Shown: positions 51,151 to 59,575, counted from the stretch's first letter. The stretch: DNA of 63,211 nt from an uncultured Eubacteriales bacterium (GCA_900551995.1 URXW01000005.1:1-63211), one strand, 5' to 3'. Numbers and translations are program-made. Notes: generated by a model not told the origin, from the sequence alone.

Positions 51151-51762
51151 ATGAAGAGACGATTGCTCACACTGCTGCTGGTCTGTCTAATGGTCTGCAC
51201 CTGCATTGTCCCAGCCGCCGCATATACTCCGCAAGTCCGAGCCATTGATTCCAATGATCACAGCGGCATATCCATGACACCGGTCATGTCCTACAATGAA
51301 CTGCTGGACTATATGGTCGAGGTGAAGCATTTTTCGAGGGAGGAAGCAGTACGGCTGCTTCCGAGAACGAGAGCTTCGGAGGGAAGCAGGATTCTCTCTG
51401 TCACGCTGTCAGTCGAAAACAAGCCGACATACACGCCAACGCTCGACTTTTACTGCCACGTCTCAGTGGGCGACGGCGTTTGGGGCATACAGGACATCTA
51501 CCTTGTTCAGATGGATCGAAGCTCCAACGGAATCACGAAACAGTTTTCTGGTGCGGTGAATGTCTGGCTGAGAGGACCGGAACGCATTGAATATGTTGTA
51601 AATGGAGATTTTTACAATTACGGTACCACTACTGTTTCAGCTGGAGGAAAAGTGCAAATTGGCATAGGGAATGCGGCAACACTCGAGTTTTCTGCAACCG
51701 TGACAACTACTGATAACTGGTACGCCTATTGTTACAACAACGCCATCAAACGCTTTACCTGA
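51151..51762 (+). CDS. Secreted protein of unknown function
   Basis: 203 residues. A signal peptide (RRLLTLLLVCLMVCTCIVPAAAYT) is followed by a helical stretch (YNELLDYMVEVKHFSREEAVRLL) and a beta-rich domain (about residues 88-200) ending in aromatic-rich NWYAYCYNN. Base composition is clearly lower in GC than the neighbours and codon use is different, suggesting recent acquisition. AAAGGAG precedes the ATG. It stands alone between coaX and the pfk terminator. No family was recognised. Confidence 0.78.
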   Translation: MKRRLLTLLLVCLMVCTCIVPAAAYTPQVRAIDSNDHSGISMTPVMSYNELLDYMVEVKHFSREEAVRLLPRTRASEGSRILSVTLSVENKPTYTPTLDFYCHVSVGDGVWGIQDIYLVQMDRSSNGITKQFSGAVNVWLRGPERIEYVVNGDFYNYGTTTVSAGGKVQIGIGNAATLEFSATVTTTDNWYAYCYNNAIKRFT

Positions 51763-51779
51763 ATATAGCATAAAATGAA

Positions 51780-51817
51780 ACAACGGCTGGAAAGTAGAAA
51801 TACTTTCCAGCCGTTGT
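51780..51817. terminator. Bidirectional terminator
   Basis: Perfect 17-bp stem (51780-51796 / 51801-51817), GAAA loop, between convergent genes. Confidence 0.88.
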
Positions 51818-51830
51818 GCTATAAGGGATT

Positions 51831-53069
51831 TTACTTTGCCAGCACCTTTTTCAGCTTGGCAAACCGGGGCAGGGAGTCCTGCTTGGGCAGGTCAGGCTCG
51901 CCCTGAATGAGAGGCAGTGCGTACTCGATGAACTGGCGGTTCACGCCGTTGCCCTCCTCGTTGATCCACTCGCGGGGGATCTTCTTCTCCACGTTGGCGA
52001 CCTCCATCAGAGGGATCAGCTTGGTGCGGCAGGCGTACTTGCCGTCCTGCACGCCGCGCTCGAAGCCGATCATGCGGCCGTTGATGCCGTTGACGGCGTT
52101 CTCCACCGCCACCTTGCCCGCCATGTAGGATTCCTCGATGTCCGTCTCGCTTGCCAGATGGGCGGCGCAGCGTTGCAGCAGGTTCAGCTCGATGCCCCGC
52201 ACCTTGGCTCCCGTCTCCTCCTTCAGCACCTGCGCCAGAATCGCCGCCAGACCGCCCAGCTGGGCGTGGCCGAAGCCATCGTTGGCGGCGACCTTCGCCT
52301 CGGAGACGAAGCCGCCGTCCTCGTAGTGGATGCCCTCGGACACCGCCACGATGCAGTTGCCCTTCTCGTTGTAGATGCGCTTGACGTCCTCGATGAATTT
52401 GGGCATATTGAAGTCGATCTCCGGCAGGTAGATGAGGTCGGGACCCGCGCCGTACTCTCCAGCCAGTGCGGAGGCGGCGGTGAGCCAGCCGGCATGGCGT
52501 CCCATGATCTCCACCACCACGATCATGCCCTTATCGTACACATGAGCGTCCTGATACAGCTCCATCATGGAGGTGGCGATGTACTTGGCGGCAGAGGCGT
52601 AGCCGGGGCAGTGGTCGGTGCCGAACAGGTCGTTGTCGATGGTCTTGGGCACGCCCATGACGCGGCAGTCGTAGTCCACGGACTGCATATACTGGTTGAT
52701 CTTGTTGCAGGTGTCCATGGAGTCGTTGCCGCCGTTGTAGAAGAAGTAGCGGACGTTGTGCTTCTTGAACACCTCAAGGATGCGCTTGTAGTCGGTGTCG
52801 TCCAGCTCCGGGTCGGCGATCTTGTAGCGGCAGGAGCCGAGAGCGGAGGAGGGGGTGTACTTCAGCAGGCGCAGCTCCTCGGGATCCTCCTGCCCCATGT
52901 CGAAGAGACGGTCATTCAGCACGCCCATGATGCCGTGCTCCGCGCCCAGCACCTGCGTGATGGCACCGGATTTCAGTGCCGTGTCAATGACACCGTAGGC
53001 ACTGGCATTGATGACGGAAGTGGGACCACCGGACTGACCGATGATACACGCACCGCGCAGTTCATTCAT
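51831..53069 (-). CDS. pfp: 6-phosphofructokinase, probably pyrophosphate-dependent
   Basis: 412 residues. The phosphate-binding loop IGQSGGPTSVINAS, then YNGGNDSMDT and GVPKTIDNDL. Aspartate in GGNDS and lysine in PKTID are the residues that favour pyrophosphate over ATP in the PFK family (ATP enzymes have GGDGS and PGTID). EIMGRHAGWLTAAS and PEIDF follow. It is divergent from fba and controls the same glycolytic step pair. GGAGG precedes the ATG at 53069. Confidence 0.9.
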   Translation of the reverse strand: MNELRGACIIGQSGGPTSVINASAYGVIDTALKSGAITQVLGAEHGIMGVLNDRLFDMGQEDPEELRLLKYTPSSALGSCRYKIADPELDDTDYKRILEVFKKHNVRYFFYNGGNDSMDTCNKINQYMQSVDYDCRVMGVPKTIDNDLFGTDHCPGYASAAKYIATSMMELYQDAHVYDKGMIVVVEIMGRHAGWLTAASALAGEYGAGPDLIYLPEIDFNMPKFIEDVKRIYNEKGNCIVAVSEGIHYEDGGFVSEAKVAANDGFGHAQLGGLAAILAQVLKEETGAKVRGIELNLLQRCAAHLASETDIEESYMAGKVAVENAVNGINGRMIGFERGVQDGKYACRTKLIPLMEVANVEKKIPREWINEEGNGVNRQFIEYALPLIQGEPDLPKQDSLPRFAKLKKVLAK

Positions 53070-53098
53070 ATTCTTATACCTCCAGAACGGATTTTTTT

Positions 53099-53141
53099 GT
53101 TTACAACGGGTATTTTACCATGTAGAATTACGGTTGTAAAC
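53099..53141. promoter_or_regulatory. Divergent pfp/fba control region with inverted repeat
   Basis: GTTTACAAC (53099-53107) and GTTGTAAAC (53133-53141) form a perfect 9-bp inverted repeat. On the minus strand TTTACA (53140-53135), 17-bp spacer and TAAAAT (53117-53112) form the pfp promoter. On the plus strand TTTACA (53100-53105), 17 bp and TAGAAT (53123-53128) form an overlapping promoter facing fba. Both arms thus coincide with -35 boxes. Confidence 0.65.
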
Positions 53142-53150
53142 ACTTTGTGC

Positions 53151-53178
53151 TTGCAAAAGCAGAAAAATATGATACAAT
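53151..53178 (+). promoter_or_regulatory. Second candidate promoter of fba
   Basis: TTGCAA 53151-53156, 16-bp spacer, TACAAT 53173-53178, 60 bp upstream of the fba ATG. Confidence 0.65.
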
Positions 53179-53237
53179 AGGAACGTTCCATACAACAGGT
53201 GCATAATTGCAAAATTTTTCATAAAGGAGACTTTGAA

Positions 53238-54206
53238 ATGGCACTGGTAACTTCCAAGGAAATGTTCGCCAAGGCATACGACGGCGGCTACGCCATCGGC
53301 GCGTTCAACGTCAACAACATGGAGATCGTACAGGGCATCACCGAGGCCTGCCGGGAGGAGCACGCTCCCGTGATCCTGCAGGTGAGCAAGGGTGCCCGCG
53401 CCTACGCCAACCACACCTATCTGGTGAAGCTGGTGGAGGCGGCGGTGGAGACCTGCCCCGACATCCCCATCGTGCTGCATCTGGACCACGGCCCCGACTT
53501 CGAGACGTGCAAGAGCTGCATCGACGGCGGCTTTACCTCCGTGATGATCGACGCGTCCTCCAAGCCCTTCGCTGAGAACATCGAGATCACCCGCAAGGTG
53601 GTGGAGTACGCCCACGACCACGGCGTAGTGGTGGAGGCGGAGCTGGGTACGCTTGCCGGTATTGAGGACGATGTAAAAGTGGCTGACCACGCCGCGTCCT
53701 ACACCCGCCCTGAGGAGGTGGAGGAATTCGTCGCCAAGACCGGCTGTGACTCTCTCGCCATCGCCATCGGCACCAGCCACGGCGCGTATAAGTTCAAGCC
53801 GGAGCAGTGCACCGTCAATGAAAAGGGTATTCTGGTGCCGCCTCCCCTGCGCTTCGACGTGCTGGAGGAGGTCAGCAAGCGTCTGCCCGGATTCCCCATC
53901 GTGCTGCACGGCTCTTCCTCCGTGCCGCAGGACTACGTAAAGATGATCAACGACCACGGCGGTAAGATGCCCAACGCCATCGGCGTGCCGGAGGAGCAGC
54001 TGCGTCAGGCTGCCCGCCTGTCCGTGTGCAAGATCAACATCGACTCTGATCTGCGTCTCGCCATGACCGGCACCATCCGTCAGTTCATGGACGAGCATCC
54101 CGACAAGTTCGATCCCCGCGAGTATCTGAAGCCCGCCCGTGCCAACATTAAGGAGCTGGTACGCCACAAGCTGGTGGACGTGCTGGGCTGCGCCGGCAAG
54201 GCGTAA
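53238..54206 (+). CDS. fba: Fructose-bisphosphate aldolase, class II
   Basis: 322 residues. A zinc-dependent aldolase: IGAFNVNNMEIVQGI at the start, LHLDHGPDFETC with zinc ligand His, VEAELGTLAGIEDD, AIGTSHGAYKF and VLHGSSSVP. ATG 53238 with AAAGGAGA upstream is the start; the longer reading from 53199 precedes that ribosome site. It cleaves fructose-1,6-bisphosphate, the product of the divergent PFK. Confidence 0.96.
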   Translation: MALVTSKEMFAKAYDGGYAIGAFNVNNMEIVQGITEACREEHAPVILQVSKGARAYANHTYLVKLVEAAVETCPDIPIVLHLDHGPDFETCKSCIDGGFTSVMIDASSKPFAENIEITRKVVEYAHDHGVVVEAELGTLAGIEDDVKVADHAASYTRPEEVEEFVAKTGCDSLAIAIGTSHGAYKFKPEQCTVNEKGILVPPPLRFDVLEEVSKRLPGFPIVLHGSSSVPQDYVKMINDHGGKMPNAIGVPEEQLRQAARLSVCKINIDSDLRLAMTGTIRQFMDEHPDKFDPREYLKPARANIKELVRHKLVDVLGCAGKA

Positions 54207-54214
54207 AATCGCAG

Positions 54215-54253
54215 TAATAAATATCCCCCGGCTAAGCCGGGGGATATTTATTA
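54215..54253. terminator. Bidirectional terminator between fba and transketolase
   Basis: Perfect 18-bp stem (54215-54232 / 54236-54253), TAA loop, A/T-rich ends on both sides. Confidence 0.92.
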
Positions 54254-54282
54254 CGCATTTATTGCTGCAAAGGGGATAGGCT

Positions 54283-55209
54283 TTACAGCGTTTCTTTGAT
54301 CTTGGCGGCGATCTGATCTGCCGTCAGGCCGTACTCCCGCAGGACATCGGCAGCCTTGCCGGACTGACCGAACCGATCGTTGACGCCGATCTTCCGGAAC
54401 TTGCAGCAGACCTTGCCCATGAGCACGTCCGCCACGGCGTCGCCCAGACCGCCGATGACGCTGTGCTCCTCCACCGTCACCACGTTGCCGCACTTTTGAG
54501 CATACTCGGTGACGCAGGCCGCGTCGATGGGCTTGATGGTGTGGATGTTGATGACGCTGATCTCCACGCCCTCGGCGGAGAGCAGCTTCGCCGCCTCCAG
54601 AGCCTCGTTGACCATGAGACCGCAGGCGAACACCGCCGCGTCCTTACCCTCCCGCAGCACGTTCGCCTTGCCGATCTCGAAGGGGTAGTCCTCCTCAAAC
54701 ACCGGGGTCGCCAGACGCGCCAGACGCATATAGGCGGGACCCTGGAGCTCCGCCAGCGCGAACGTCGCCTTCCGCGCCTCGTTGGCGTCGGCGGGGACGA
54801 TCACCGTCATGCCGGGGATCAGACGCATAAGCCCGATGTCCTCGATCGCCTGATGGCTGCCGCCGTCCTCGCCCACGGACACGCCGGCGTGGGAGCAGCA
54901 GATCTTCACGTTGAATTTGGGGTAGGCGATGGAGTTGCGGATCTGCTCATAGGCGCGGCCTGCGCCGAACATGGCGAAGGTGGAGCAGAAGGGGACAAGC
55001 CCCATGGTGGACAGACCCGCGCCAATGTTCATCATGTTTGCCTCGGCGATGCCGCAGTCGAAGAAGCGGGCAGGATGCGCCGCCTTGAAATACTTTGTCA
55101 TGGTCGCACCAGCCAGATCCGCGTCCAGCACCACGACCTTCTCGTTCTTTTCACCCAGCTCTACCAGTGCCTTGCCGTAGGCCTCGCGGGTGGCGATCTT
55201 TTCACTCAT
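54283..55209 (-). CDS. Transketolase, C-terminal subunit
   Basis: 308 residues: pyrimidine-binding and C-terminal domains of a split transketolase. ATREAYGKALVEL, DCGIAEANMMNIGAGLSTMG (catalytic Glu region), CSHAGVSVGEDGGSHQAIEDI and TVEEHSVIGGLG are family hallmarks. It starts 3 bp after the stop of the N-terminal subunit gene and must pair with it. It acts in the non-oxidative pentose phosphate pathway. Confidence 0.94.
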   Translation of the reverse strand: MSEKIATREAYGKALVELGEKNEKVVVLDADLAGATMTKYFKAAHPARFFDCGIAEANMMNIGAGLSTMGLVPFCSTFAMFGAGRAYEQIRNSIAYPKFNVKICCSHAGVSVGEDGGSHQAIEDIGLMRLIPGMTVIVPADANEARKATFALAELQGPAYMRLARLATPVFEEDYPFEIGKANVLREGKDAAVFACGLMVNEALEAAKLLSAEGVEISVINIHTIKPIDAACVTEYAQKCGNVVTVEEHSVIGGLGDAVADVLMGKVCCKFRKIGVNDRFGQSGKAADVLREYGLTADQIAAKIKETL

Positions 55210-55212
55210 GGC

Positions 55213-56022
55213 TCAGTCCTCCAATTCCTTCAGTGCCTGCTGCCGCTGCTCCTCGTTAGGAGCCTTACCGTGCCAACCCACCTGATTCTCCATGAAGGAG
55301 ACGCCCTTGCCCTTCACCGTGTGGGCGATGATCGCCTTGGGCTTGCCGGGGGTGGCGGGCGCGCTCAGCGCACTCTCGATGGCGTCCAGATCGTGGCCGT
55401 CGAGCTCGTACAGGTCGAAGCCGAAGGCGCGGAGCTTCGCGGACATATCGCCCAACGACATGACCTCGTTGTTGGTGCCGTCAATCTGCAGACCGTTGTT
55501 GTCCACAATGACGGTCAGGTTATCCAGCTTATAGTGGGCGGCGGACATGAGAGCCTCCCAGATCTGACCCTCCTGACACTCGCCGTCACCCAGCAGCGTG
55601 AACACCTTCGTGTCCTTGCCCTGCACCTTGGCACCCAACGCCATGCCCACGGCGATGGAGCAGCCCTGTCCCAGAGAGCCGGTGGAGGCGTCCACGCCGG
55701 GCACCTTCTTGCAGTCGGGGTGACCCTGCAGGATGCTGTGAAGCTGCCGGAAGCTCTTGAACTCGTCGCGGCTGATGAAGCCCAGCTCCGCCAGCACCGC
55801 GTAGTAGCAGGGAGCCGCGTGACCCTTGCTGAGCACGAAGCGGTCGCGTCCCTCCCAGCGGGGATTTTCCGGGTCGATACGCATATGGTTGTAGAATACG
55901 CTTGCCATCAGTTCCACGGCGGACAGGGAGCCGCCGGGATGACCGCTGCCGGCATTGGCGGTCATGTTGATGATGTCCCGGCGCATCTGACGGCACACAC
56001 CGGACAATTCTGCTTTATTCAT
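55213..56022 (-). CDS. Transketolase, N-terminal (TPP) subunit
   Basis: 269 residues. The TPP/Mg-binding half: NAGSGHPGGSLSAVELM near the N-terminus, SKGHAAPCYYAVLAE, GSLGQGCSIAVGMALGAK and GDGECQEGQIWEALMSA followed by NNGLQIDG. ATG 56022 with GGAGGT upstream is preferred over 56040. Splitting the enzyme into two genes is usual in clostridia. Confidence 0.95.
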   Translation of the reverse strand: MNKAELSGVCRQMRRDIINMTANAGSGHPGGSLSAVELMASVFYNHMRIDPENPRWEGRDRFVLSKGHAAPCYYAVLAELGFISRDEFKSFRQLHSILQGHPDCKKVPGVDASTGSLGQGCSIAVGMALGAKVQGKDTKVFTLLGDGECQEGQIWEALMSAAHYKLDNLTVIVDNNGLQIDGTNNEVMSLGDMSAKLRAFGFDLYELDGHDLDAIESALSAPATPGKPKAIIAHTVKGKGVSFMENQVGWHGKAPNEEQRQQALKELED

Positions 56023-56056
56023 GGGAGACCTCCATTCCATGTTCTTCTAACCACAT

Positions 56057-56085
56057 AGAATATAGCATTTTCACGGTAAAGTCAA
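56057..56085 (-). promoter_or_regulatory. Promoter of the transketolase operon
   Basis: On the minus strand: TTGACT (56085-56080), 17-bp spacer, TATTCT (56062-56057). Confidence 0.72.
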
Positions 56086-56156
56086 TGTACAGCGGCAAAA
56101 GTACGAAAAAAATCGAGCAGGGCAGGGGAGTGCCGCAGGCTTTCCCCGGGAAAGCG

Positions 56157-56183
56157 GCAGGCGGAGGTCAATCCTCCGCCTGC
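56157..56183 (-). terminator. Hairpin at the recombinase 3' end
   Basis: 11-bp perfect stem (56157-56167 / 56173-56183) whose loop holds the recombinase stop codon; a T-run follows only about 40 bp further on the minus strand. Probable but not typical terminator. Confidence 0.5.
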
Positions 56184-57202
56184 GTGGTATCGGTATCGTC
56201 GATTTTCCCTTTCATTTTAACGTGTGACAAGGGGTTTGCCTTTGCAGCCACACGCAACGCCTCGTTGTCGATGTGAGTGTAGATTTCCGTGGTGTTCAGG
56301 TGCTCGTGCCCCAAAACCTCCTGCACTGCCTTCACGTCCACGCCGTTTTGCAGCATCAGCGTGGCGGCGGTATGGCGCAGCTTGTGGCTGGAATACTTCT
56401 CGCTGTCCAGTCCGGCGGCGGACAGGTGCTTTTTCACCAGTGTGTGCACCATGGAGCGGCTGATGCGCTTGTTCTGACCGGAGAGGAACAGCGCGTCCCT
56501 GTCCCTGCCGGTGATGGGTCTCCGCACCGCCAGATACCGCGTCAGCGCGTCCTTACACGCCTGGTTCAGATACACCACGCGCACCTTGCTGCCCTTGCCG
56601 AGAATACGCAGGGCGTCGTCGTGGATGTCGCTGATATTCAGCCCGATCAGCTCGGAAATACGCAGTCCGCAGTTCAAAAACAGCGTCAGGATGCAGTAAT
56701 CCCGCTCCCGGTTGGCACCGTCCACCGCGTCCAGAAGGGAGAGGGACTCGTTCAGCGTCAAGTAGCGGGGAAGGGACTTCATCTGCTTGGGCGTGTCCAC
56801 ATCCTTGCAGGGATTTTCCTCCAAAAGATGCCGTTTGTTGCAAATATAATTGAAAAATGAGCGAATCGTGGCTAATTTACGGGCGCGGGAGGCGGCGTTC
56901 AACCCTTTGATAGAATTTTCACTATTTTGGTGCTGCACACGGTCACGGCTGAGGTACGTCAGATAGCTATAAATATCCGTCAGCGTGATGTGGGAAATGA
57001 AGGTCAGATCCACGTCGCGAATGTCGATCTCATCGAGACGCTTCTGCGAAAGCGCAGGGTCGCGCTGCTGCTTCAGATAACGGAAAAAATTCCGCAGATC
57101 CAGATAGTATTCGTCCACCGTGCGCTGGGAATGCGCTTTGATGGTCTCGTGGTAGCTGAGGAAATCCAGCAGCAGCTGGGGCGAATCCTGACGGTAGTCC
57201 AT
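56168..57202 (-). CDS. Tyrosine recombinase, XerC/XerD type
   Basis: 344 residues. N-terminal SAM-like core-binding domain (LLLDFLSYHETIKAHSQRTVDEYYLDLRNFF split over two helices) and catalytic domain with the conserved R (LRISELIGL), K, HxxR (HKLRHTAAT), H (LGHEHLNTTE) and Tyr (IYTH). The protein has the size and order of chromosomal XerC/XerD; no integrase-type N-terminal domain is present. The start is uncertain: ATG 57202 lacks a good ribosome site, and the frame stays open to 57406. A perfect 16-bp-arm hairpin is 155 bp upstream. Confidence 0.88.
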   Translation of the reverse strand: MDYRQDSPQLLLDFLSYHETIKAHSQRTVDEYYLDLRNFFRYLKQQRDPALSQKRLDEIDIRDVDLTFISHITLTDIYSYLTYLSRDRVQHQNSENSIKGLNAASRARKLATIRSFFNYICNKRHLLEENPCKDVDTPKQMKSLPRYLTLNESLSLLDAVDGANRERDYCILTLFLNCGLRISELIGLNISDIHDDALRILGKGSKVRVVYLNQACKDALTRYLAVRRPITGRDRDALFLSGQNKRISRSMVHTLVKKHLSAAGLDSEKYSSHKLRHTAATLMLQNGVDVKAVQEVLGHEHLNTTEIYTHIDNEALRVAAKANPLSHVKMKGKIDDTDTTQAED

Positions 57203-57357
57203 AGCGTGTGCTTTGAACGCAGCAGACTGTGGAGCGCAAGCCGCGGCAACGGTGCCGCCGAAAGCTGTTCGCCACACGCCGGAACGGTCACAGGATAATG
57301 CTGCGGTCGTCCGGGCAAAGCAGCCTTGCAAACGGCGAAAAGCGGTTTTTGCCTCCA

Positions 57358-57393
57358 CTCGATTGAACAAAATTTTTATTTTGTTCAATCGAG
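57358..57393. repeat. Perfect inverted repeat upstream of the Xer-type recombinase gene
   Basis: CTCGATTGAACAAAAT (57358-57373), TTTT, and its exact complement (57378-57393). The AT-rich arms are unlike the GC-rich terminators in this window. It may be an operator, a recombination site or a leader hairpin for the recombinase gene. Confidence 0.6.
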
Positions 57394-57453
57394 AGTGTCT
57401 TCTCAAAGCCCCTCCTTTCTGCGATAAATGTAACGGGAGTTCAGCTGCAGTCT

Positions 57454-57666
57454 TTACCCGATGATGTCAATCACTACTTTGCTGCAATGACGGCATAAAT
57501 ACGCCGGCACACTGGAACCTTTAATAAACGATCGCGCAGATAACACAACAGAACCTTTATGAAACTCTGCCGCGCCAATAAGCGACTTTTTTCTCTTCCA
57601 GTTGATCTCATGTGGGCTTTGAATAACGCCAGCTTCCATTTCGTTGGTACAATAAGGGCAGTTCAA
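57454..57666 (-). CDS. Small zinc-ribbon protein (DUF6487-like)
   Basis: 70 residues with two Cys pairs (CPYC at residues 3-6, CRHC near residue 58) fit for one zinc, and the WKRKKSLIG region in between, as in small clostridial zinc-ribbon proteins. It starts at TTG 57666 with AGGAGG seven bases upstream. Codon use is more AT-rich than the neighbours. Its function is unknown. Confidence 0.72.
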   Translation of the reverse strand: MNCPYCTNEMEAGVIQSPHEINWKRKKSLIGAAEFHKGSVVLSARSFIKGSSVPAYLCRHCSKVVIDIIG

Positions 57667-57770
57667 GACTTAACCTCCTAAAAAACTCTATCACGCATTT
57701 TTATCTGAAAATACTATTCTTGCCTCTAATTATAACACGTTCTAACATTTCACTGCAAGCTGATTTATAA

Positions 57771-57800
57771 AAAACAAAGGACGGCTTGCGCCGTCCTTTT
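57771..57800 (-). terminator. Terminator of ptb
   Basis: 10-bp stem (57776-57785 / 57790-57799), TTGC loop; the minus strand continues into TTTGTTTTTTAT. Confidence 0.88.
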
Positions 57801-57824
57801 GCTTGCTTCTAATCCGATGCCATT

Positions 57825-58727
57825 TTACGCCTTCAGGCAGCGGAGAACCGCCATCAGAATGGAGTAATACTTGCTGTCGGGGGTATCGGCGCGGCTGGTG
57901 ATGACCACGGGGCAGGATGCGCCGCAGATGGTGCTCGCCATGGTCTTGCCGGCGATATAGGTACACGCCTTATACAGCACGTTGCCGATCTCGATATACG
58001 GCACCAGCAGGATGTCCGCCTGCCCCGCCACGGGGTCATGGATCGCCTTGTGCTTCACGGATTCCATGGAGATGGCACCGTCCAGTGCCAGAGGCCCGGA
58101 GATCACGCAGCCGGGAACGCCGCGCTCGGCGATCTCCCTGGCGGACACGGTGGAGGGCATCTTCTCGGTGACGTTCTCCACGGCGGACAGAACCGCCACC
58201 TTGGGGCACTCGATCCCCAGCGCGTTGGCAACGGGCAGCGCGTTCTCCACAATGCCGATCTGGGTGTCCACGTCGGGGGCGATGTTGATGGCGGCGTCGG
58301 TGATCATCACGAAGCGACCTTCATACTCGAAAATGCCGCACTGGCTCACCAGACGCTTGCCGCTGGCGGGGATCAGTCCGGTCTCCCTATTCAGAATGGC
58401 ACGGGCGAAGTTGGAGGTCTGCAAAATGCCCTTCATGGGGATGTCCGCCTTGCCCTCGCGCACCAGCTGCACGGTCAGCTTGGCGGCGTCCAGCTCCTCG
58501 CCGTCGAAGTCCACGATCTCGTAGTCGCTCTCGCTCTCGCCCATCTCGTGGAGCATGGTGATGATCTCGTCCTTCTTGCCCACCAGCGTGCCCTCGACCA
58601 CGCCCTTGCGGCGGGCGTTGACCACGGCGGACAGTGCCGGCTCATCGTGGGCGTTCGCCAGCGCTATACGCTTCTTCATGCCGCAGCCCAGCACGTAGGC
58701 TTCCAATTCCTTGAAAGATGTAAACAT
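57825..58727 (-). CDS. ptb: Phosphate butyryltransferase / phosphate acetyltransferase family
   Basis: 300 residues, the size of phosphate butyryltransferase. The PTA_PTB fold is seen in RIALANAHDEPALSAV, FEYEGRFVMITDAAINIAPD and HDPVAGQADILLVPYIEIGNVLYK. It converts butyryl-CoA and phosphate to butyryl-phosphate for ATP formation with butyrate kinase. No kinase gene (buk) is adjacent, although the two are usually paired, so the partner must be elsewhere or the substrate is different. Confidence 0.85.
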   Translation of the reverse strand: MFTSFKELEAYVLGCGMKKRIALANAHDEPALSAVVNARRKGVVEGTLVGKKDEIITMLHEMGESESDYEIVDFDGEELDAAKLTVQLVREGKADIPMKGILQTSNFARAILNRETGLIPASGKRLVSQCGIFEYEGRFVMITDAAINIAPDVDTQIGIVENALPVANALGIECPKVAVLSAVENVTEKMPSTVSAREIAERGVPGCVISGPLALDGAISMESVKHKAIHDPVAGQADILLVPYIEIGNVLYKACTYIAGKTMASTICGASCPVVITSRADTPDSKYYSILMAVLRCLKA

Positions 58728-58785
58728 TTTCTTTTACCTCCGTTTTTGGTTCCCATTTCCCCGGAAACCATCTTTTGACCCAAGT

Positions 58786-58814
58786 ATTATACGCCCTGCG
58801 GAGGAAAAAGACAA
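58786..58814 (-). promoter_or_regulatory. Promoter of ptb
   Basis: On the minus strand: TTGTCT (58814-58809), 17-bp spacer, TATAAT (58791-58786). Confidence 0.75.
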
Positions 58815-58854
58815 CCGTAATTTCCCACTTGCCCCTCCCCTGCCCCGAAACTTC

Positions 58855-58883
58855 TTGCAAAATCAGCGGGTTTACGGTATACT
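58855..58883 (+). promoter_or_regulatory. Promoter of the 105-residue membrane protein gene
   Basis: TTGCAA 58855-58860, 17-bp spacer, TATACT 58878-58883. Confidence 0.78.
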
Positions 58884-58915
58884 GGTAAAAAACCGCGTTC
58901 AGGAGGGCGTTGTCT

Positions 58916-59233
58916 ATGTTCTGGAATTTTCTATTTTACGGCATCATCATCGTAAGCGCGATCTTGTTTATCGCGCTGACCGCCTACCGCATCGACTGGG
59001 CGCGCCATCCGGAGAAGTATAAGGACATCTCCGGGGAGCAGGACCCCGAAAAGGTCGCCTACCGCCAGAAGAAGGAGGCGGAAAAGAAAGCCGCCGCCCA
59101 GAAAGCGAAGGAGAAGGAAAAGCAGCTGAAGCGGCAAAAGCGCGTGGAGAAGGTCAACCACTACCGCGCTATCGGCGGCAAGGGTCCCGTGGGCATGGAC
59201 GGAAAACCCATCGAAAAGAAGAAAAAGAAATAA
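58916..59233 (+). CDS. Small membrane protein with charged coiled-coil tail
   Basis: 105 residues. One N-terminal membrane span (WNFLFYGIIIVSAILFIALTA) is followed by a long Lys/Glu-rich helix (about residues 45-80, EKKAAAQKAKEKEK core) and a basic end. It starts at ATG 58916 with AGGAGGG at the right distance; a TTG at 58910 is too near the ribosome site. No family recognised; probably membrane-anchored with a cytoplasmic helix. Confidence 0.75.
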   Translation: MFWNFLFYGIIIVSAILFIALTAYRIDWARHPEKYKDISGEQDPEKVAYRQKKEAEKKAAAQKAKEKEKQLKRQKRVEKVNHYRAIGGKGPVGMDGKPIEKKKKK

Positions 59234-59245
59234 GATCTGTACGAA

Positions 59246-59280
59246 ACCCCCGGCGCATTTGCGCCGGGGGTCCTTTCTTA
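59246..59280. terminator. Terminator
   Basis: Perfect 11-bp GC stem (59246-59256 / 59261-59271), ATTT loop, T-rich tail, between convergent genes. Confidence 0.85.
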
Positions 59281-59505
59281 TCTTCTTCCAAGCAGCAGCG
59301 GCAGAGCACCGATCAGCACCGCCACGATCAGAGAGACCGCCGCCTTAAAGGGCCAGAGGATTTTCAGTGTTTCCACAAAGACCACGGCTGGCTCCGCCTC
59401 CAATTTGATGCGAAAGCCGGGGATGGCGAAGCTCATCGTCAGATATACCGCCGCAAAGACGACGACAAGCAGGATGAGGGAAAGCGTGGTTCGTTTCGTT
59501 CTCAT
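59278..59505 (-). CDS. 75-residue predicted membrane protein
   Basis: Two hydrophobic segments (about residues 8-29 and 48-72) joined by a short loop, with a basic N-terminus (MRTKRTT) and a basic end (GRR). The promoter at 59548-59575 and GGGAGG before the ATG support it. No family was recognised. Confidence 0.72.
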   Translation of the reverse strand: MRTKRTTLSLILLVVVFAAVYLTMSFAIPGFRIKLEAEPAVVFVETLKILWPFKAAVSLIVAVLIGALPLLLGRR

Positions 59506-59547
59506 AGCAATACCTCCCTTATGTTCTGACTGTTGCTCGTTAGTATA

Positions 59548-59575
59548 AGTATACCAAAATACAATAAAATGTCAA
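59548..59575 (-). promoter_or_regulatory. Promoter of the 75-residue membrane protein gene
   Basis: On the minus strand: TTGACA (59575-59570), 16-bp spacer, TATACT (59553-59548). Confidence 0.8.
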
